This document shows positions 39,695 to 41,971 of a stretch of DNA of 41,971 nucleotides, piece after piece. The notes under the pieces are model-generated. The model ran no database searches and was not told the origin of the DNA. It saw only the letters and a list, made by a program, of their open reading frames with translations. The number at the start of each line of letters is the position of its first letter. Position 1 is the first letter of the stretch. The position numbers were made by a program, and so were the translations under genes. This DNA comes from an uncultured Verrucomicrobiales bacterium (GTDB lineage Bacteria; Verrucomicrobiota; Verrucomicrobiia; Verrucomicrobiales; DEV007), in assembly GCA_937922595.1 (NCBI GenBank), contig CALAIY010000035.1, positions 1 through 41,971 on the forward strand. Reading direction: 5' to 3'.

Positions 39695-40978
39695 ATGGAT
39701 AAGATAGTAGTCGCATATTCCGGAGGGCTCGACACCTCCGTCCTCCTCCTCTGGTTAAAACAACACTACGGTGCCGAAGTCGTCGCTTACTGCGGCGACG
39801 TCGGGCAAGATGAAGAGCTTGATGGCCTCGAAGAAAAAGCCCTCAATACCGGAGCAAGTCGCTGTGTCATCGGTGACCTCAAAGAAGACTTCGCTCGCAA
39901 TTATATCTTCCCAATGTTCCAGGCCGGAGCCCTCTACGAAGGCCAATACCTTCTCGGCACCAGCATCGCCCGCCCGTGCATCACCGCAGGAATGGTCAAA
40001 ATTGCCCAAGAAGAAAATGCCACCGGCGTCGCCCACGGAGCCACCGGCAAAGGGAACGACCAAGTACGCTTCGAACTCAGCGCCGCCTCCCTCGATCCTA
40101 AGATCGAAATCATCGCCCCATGGCGCATGGAAGTCTTCCGCGACCAATTCCCCGGCCGTGCCGAAATGATCGCCTACGCCGCAAAAGAGGGGATTCCCGT
40201 CCAAGCATCCGCATCCAAATCATACTCCATGGATCGCAACCTTCTCCACATCAGCTTCGAATCCGGAGTCCTCGAAGACCCATGGTACGATGCCACCACC
40301 GAGAAAGACCGTTCCATGTACGTCATGAGCGTATCTCCCGAAGATGCCCCCGACAAAGCCGAATACGTCCAGATGCTCTTCGAAAACGGCAACGTCATTG
40401 GAATTAAAGCCGACGGCATTGATGAAATCCTCAATCAATTCCAAATCACTCCCGAAGGCGACCGCGATGGCTACACCCTCCTCTCACCCTACGGCATCAT
40501 GCGAATCCTCAACGCCCTCGCCGGGCGAAACGGCGTCGGTAGGGTCGACATGGTCGAAAACCGCTTCGTAGGAATGAAATCCCGCGGAATCTACGAGACC
40601 CCAGGAGGCACCATCCTCTTCCACGCCCACCGCACCATGGAAAGCCTCACCATGGATCGCGAAGTCATGCGCCTCCGCGATTCCCTCATCCCAAAATACG
40701 CCGAACTCGTCTACAACGGCTTCTGGTTCGCCCCCGAACGCATCGCCCTCCAAGCAATGGTCACCGAAACCCAAAAAACCGTTTCCGGCGAAGTCCGCGT
40801 AAAACTCTACAAAGGAAACATCATGTCCACCGGAGTCCGCTCACCACTCAGCCTCTACAACGAACAAGTCGCCACCATGGAAGCCGACCCCACAAACGCC
40901 TACAACCAGGACGACGCATCCGGCTTCATCCGCCTCAACGCACTCCGCCTGAAATCATCAGCACAACAGGGAAGTTAG
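39695..40978 (+). CDS. argG: Argininosuccinate synthase
   Basis: Joins citrulline and aspartate with ATP to argininosuccinate in arginine synthesis. The 427-residue protein starts [20 protein letters not shown] with the PP-loop SGGLDTS. It has [37 protein letters not shown] (citrulline/Asp binding), [10 protein letters not shown] and IVPW-type equivalents, and [20 protein letters not shown] near the C-terminal half. Length is normal. It ends in a short Ser/Gln tail. No arginine gene is adjacent in the window. Leaderless or SD-less start; the nearest A/T-rich element is too close to act as -10. Confidence 0.97.
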   Translation: MDKIVVAYSGGLDTSVLLLWLKQHYGAEVVAYCGDVGQDEELDGLEEKALNTGASRCVIGDLKEDFARNYIFPMFQAGALYEGQYLLGTSIARPCITAGMVKIAQEENATGVAHGATGKGNDQVRFELSAASLDPKIEIIAPWRMEVFRDQFPGRAEMIAYAAKEGIPVQASASKSYSMDRNLLHISFESGVLEDPWYDATTEKDRSMYVMSVSPEDAPDKAEYVQMLFENGNVIGIKADGIDEILNQFQITPEGDRDGYTLLSPYGIMRILNALAGRNGVGRVDMVENRFVGMKSRGIYETPGGTILFHAHRTMESLTMDREVMRLRDSLIPKYAELVYNGFWFAPERIALQAMVTETQKTVSGEVRVKLYKGNIMSTGVRSPLSLYNEQVATMEADPTNAYNQDDASGFIRLNALRLKSSAQQGS

Positions 40979-41018
40979 AAGTCGCTAACACACAGATATT
41001 TCCTGATAAATTACTTTA

Positions 41019-41049
41019 TTGACTTAGTTATGATTTAGAACGATTTATA
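41019..41049 (+). promoter_or_regulatory. Possible promoter of the histone-H1-like gene
   Basis: TTGACT (41019-41024) and TTTATA (41044-41049) are spaced by 19 bases in an AT-rich 77-base gap. A start about 7 bases after TTTATA falls on the ATG (41056), so the message would be leaderless or nearly so. TATGAT at 41029 is an alternative -10. Confidence 0.35.
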
Positions 41050-41055
41050 TAACCT

Positions 41056-41502
41056 ATGGCAACCGACATACTTGCAAACCTGTCCGCCGCTGACCTCCGC
41101 CGTGCCGCGGAAGTAAGCGAAGAAATCGCCTCCCTCGAGGCCGAAATGCGATCCATTCTCTCCGGATCGGGCTCACCTTCTCCCGCTCCCCGGAAGAAGA
41201 AAAAGCGCGCCGGAAGAAAGCCGGGCCCCAAGCCCCAGAAAAAAACCGCCACTGCGAAGAAAAAGAAGCGTGGTAAGCCAGGTCCAAAGCCCGGCACCAA
41301 GCGCCCCGCTGGAGCCGCCAAGCCCGGACCAAAGCCCAAAAAGAAAGCCAGCGCCAAAAGCGCCGCCAAGCCCGGCCCTAAACCAAAGAAAAAAGCCGCC
41401 AAAAAGAAAAGCGGCGCAAAGCGTAAGTTCAGCCCCGAAGCAATCGCCCGCATCCGCGCCGCCCAGAAAAAGCGCTGGGCAAACGCAAAAAAGAAGAAGT
41501 AG
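41056..41502 (+). CDS. Lys/Pro-rich histone-H1-like nucleoid protein
   Basis: A 148-residue very basic protein. Residues 1-45 are a helical acidic/neutral head (ADLRRAAEVSEEIASLEAEM). Then come four KPGPKP repeats in a Lys/Ala/Pro tract (RKPGPKPQKK, GKPGPKPGTK, AKPGPKPKKKAS, AKPGPKPKKKAA). The C terminus KFSPEAIARIRAAQKKRWAN is a conserved SPEAxxRIxxAQKxRW-type motif. The PGPKP units resemble AT-hook cores and the tract resembles histone H1 or the C-terminal tail of mycobacterial HupB. It likely compacts DNA. A good terminator follows. Highly repetitive codons (AAG, CCC, AAA) mark the middle. Confidence 0.85.
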   Translation: MATDILANLSAADLRRAAEVSEEIASLEAEMRSILSGSGSPSPAPRKKKKRAGRKPGPKPQKKTATAKKKKRGKPGPKPGTKRPAGAAKPGPKPKKKASAKSAAKPGPKPKKKAAKKKSGAKRKFSPEAIARIRAAQKKRWANAKKKK

Positions 41503-41526
41503 AAACCACTACTCCCAAAAACTCAC

Positions 41527-41561
41527 AAGCGCCCCCCGGAGAACTCCGGCGGGCGCTTTTT
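41527..41561 (+). terminator. Intrinsic terminator of the histone-H1-like gene
   Basis: AAGCGCCCCCCGGAG, then AA, then CTCCGGCGGGCGCTT pair over 15 positions with one C/C mismatch, followed by TTTTT on the plus strand. It lies 25 bases after the stop codon. Confidence 0.92.
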
Positions 41562-41971
41562 CGTATCCCCAAATGAAGGGCAGGGGACATAAACCAAACT
41601 GGGTTCTCCCCCCCCCCATGAGACCGTTACCAATTAAAACGCATGGCTTGCCCCTCCTCAAATTCGCAAGACGCTTGCCGCTTTTCACCTGCCTCATGTG
41701 TATCTATGCTACATCCACCGCTCTGGATATCACAGACGCCCAACTGGATTTAATACGTTCACGAACACTCGAGCAAGGATGATCCGAAATACATCAAAAG
41801 CAGAGCTGGAAATTCTGCAGCAATAGTGTCCCTGAATTTCCCTCGGGAAAGATCGCCATGGTGACCCCTCAGCGAAATCCGGATGTCCGGCATGAAACTT
41901 TTGCGAGGGATAGCATTCGTTCTTTGTAGCCGGGGCTCCCGTAGCATACATTTAGCGGTCTCACGCACTAA
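41562..41971. other. Last 400 bases, no recognised gene
   Basis: No gene is convincing. A weak secreted-like ORF (41618-41782) follows a run of ten C. From 41800 on, several inverted repeats are packed: GGAAATTC/GAATTTCC (41808-41815 and 41834-41841), TTTCCC/GGGAAA (41837-41850) and CCGGA/TCCGG near 41880. The minus-strand reading has CAGGGACACTATTG near 41833 and the plus strand has CAGGGGACATAAA at 41581. This style reminds me of intergenic repeat or transposon-associated debris, but no element can be defined. Confidence 0.4.
41618..41782 (+). CDS. Doubtful small secreted protein (54 aa)
   Basis: ATG directly after a run of ten C opens a frame with basic start MRPLPIKTHGLPLLKFARR, a hydrophobic stretch PLFTCLMCIYATSTA and tail LDITDAQLDLIRSRTLEQG. 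It looks like a signal peptide plus a short mature part. In another frame after the stop, DDPKYIKSRAGNSAAIVSLN continues, so a frameshifted longer gene is possible. No homology is recognised. There is no Shine-Dalgarno sequence. Confidence 0.3.
   Translation: MRPLPIKTHGLPLLKFARRLPLFTCLMCIYATSTALDITDAQLDLIRSRTLEQG

Noticed and set aside
41730..41968. Two overlapping minus-strand frames (73 and 69 codons) at the right edge
   Set aside because: Both lack a leader, a recognisable motif and consistent codon bias; they overlap each other in different frames.
1..41971. CRISPR arrays, tRNA or rRNA genes, phage or intact insertion sequences
   Set aside because: No regularly spaced repeats, cloverleaf-like stretch, rRNA-like sequence, integrase or transposase motif was seen on either strand by eye.

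Overview
The window looks like a chromosomal segment of a Verrucomicrobiota bacterium of moderate-to-high GC content. I infer this from four things: the gene families present (Tat-exported Gfo/Idh oxidoreductase, TIM-barrel sugar isomerase, PQQ-propeller remnant, DUF1080-era style carbohydrate genes, rSAM/UdgX DNA-repair pair), the near absence of Shine-Dalgarno sequences, a palindrome of the form TGTTC-N4-GAACA (the LexA-box form I recall for this phylum) and an abundance of C-ending codons. No rRNA, tRNA, CRISPR array, intact insertion sequence or prophage was seen. About 45 protein genes are supported.

Layout. 1-5209: mainly minus strand. It holds a partial GH63-like glucosidase, the ribH-nusB-ftsY operon, a secreted TPR protein and a Tat-dependent Gfo/Idh oxidoreductase with a clear terminator. 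5334-7756: glycerate kinase and a dicarboxylate/amino acid symporter, translationally coupled. 7766-12307: a lipoprotein alpha/beta hydrolase, a fungal-type cystathionine gamma-synthase and an acetolactate synthase large subunit. 12402-15773: polX-plsY-gpsA (DNA repair polymerase and phospholipid precursor synthesis). 15847-19555: a putative LexA box followed by a radical SAM protein and a DUF4130-UdgX fusion, then DUF2071 and a small ORF. 19552-25918: PHP phosphatase, TIM-barrel isomerase, long-chain polyprenyl synthase, PfkB kinase, several small conserved proteins, a GT2 glycosyltransferase and a His-rich metal-binding lipoprotein. 25919-27224: a degraded/plastic spot with a vapBC module and an internally deleted PQQ-propeller remnant. 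27261-31382: DUF429 gene and pyruvate carboxylase. 31485-33975: an HTTM-like membrane module ending in an EboB-type TatD hydrolase. 33979-38818: an operon of an Nramp-like transporter and 2-oxo acid dehydrogenase E1-alpha, E1-beta and E2. 38876-41502: TauE exporter, argG and a Lys/Pro-rich histone-H1-like protein with a terminator. The last 400 bases hold little that is recognisable.

How the genes work together. Central carbon is well represented: pyruvate carboxylase, a 2-oxo acid dehydrogenase, acetolactate synthase and glycerate kinase feed pyruvate, acetyl-CoA, oxaloacetate and branched-chain precursors. ArgG and the cystathionine gamma-synthase add amino-acid synthesis. The strongest candidate for an incompletely described system is the rSAM + DUF4130-UdgX pair at 15869-18612. 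It sits directly behind a perfect TGTTC-N4-GAACA palindrome, which suggests a damage-inducible DNA base-repair module.

Two other signals deserve attention. Most start codons are preceded by C/T-rich leaders instead of a Shine-Dalgarno sequence. Short AT-rich mini-repeats also sit exactly at gene junctions, and one of them appears to have left the E1-beta gene with ATT as its only plausible start codon.
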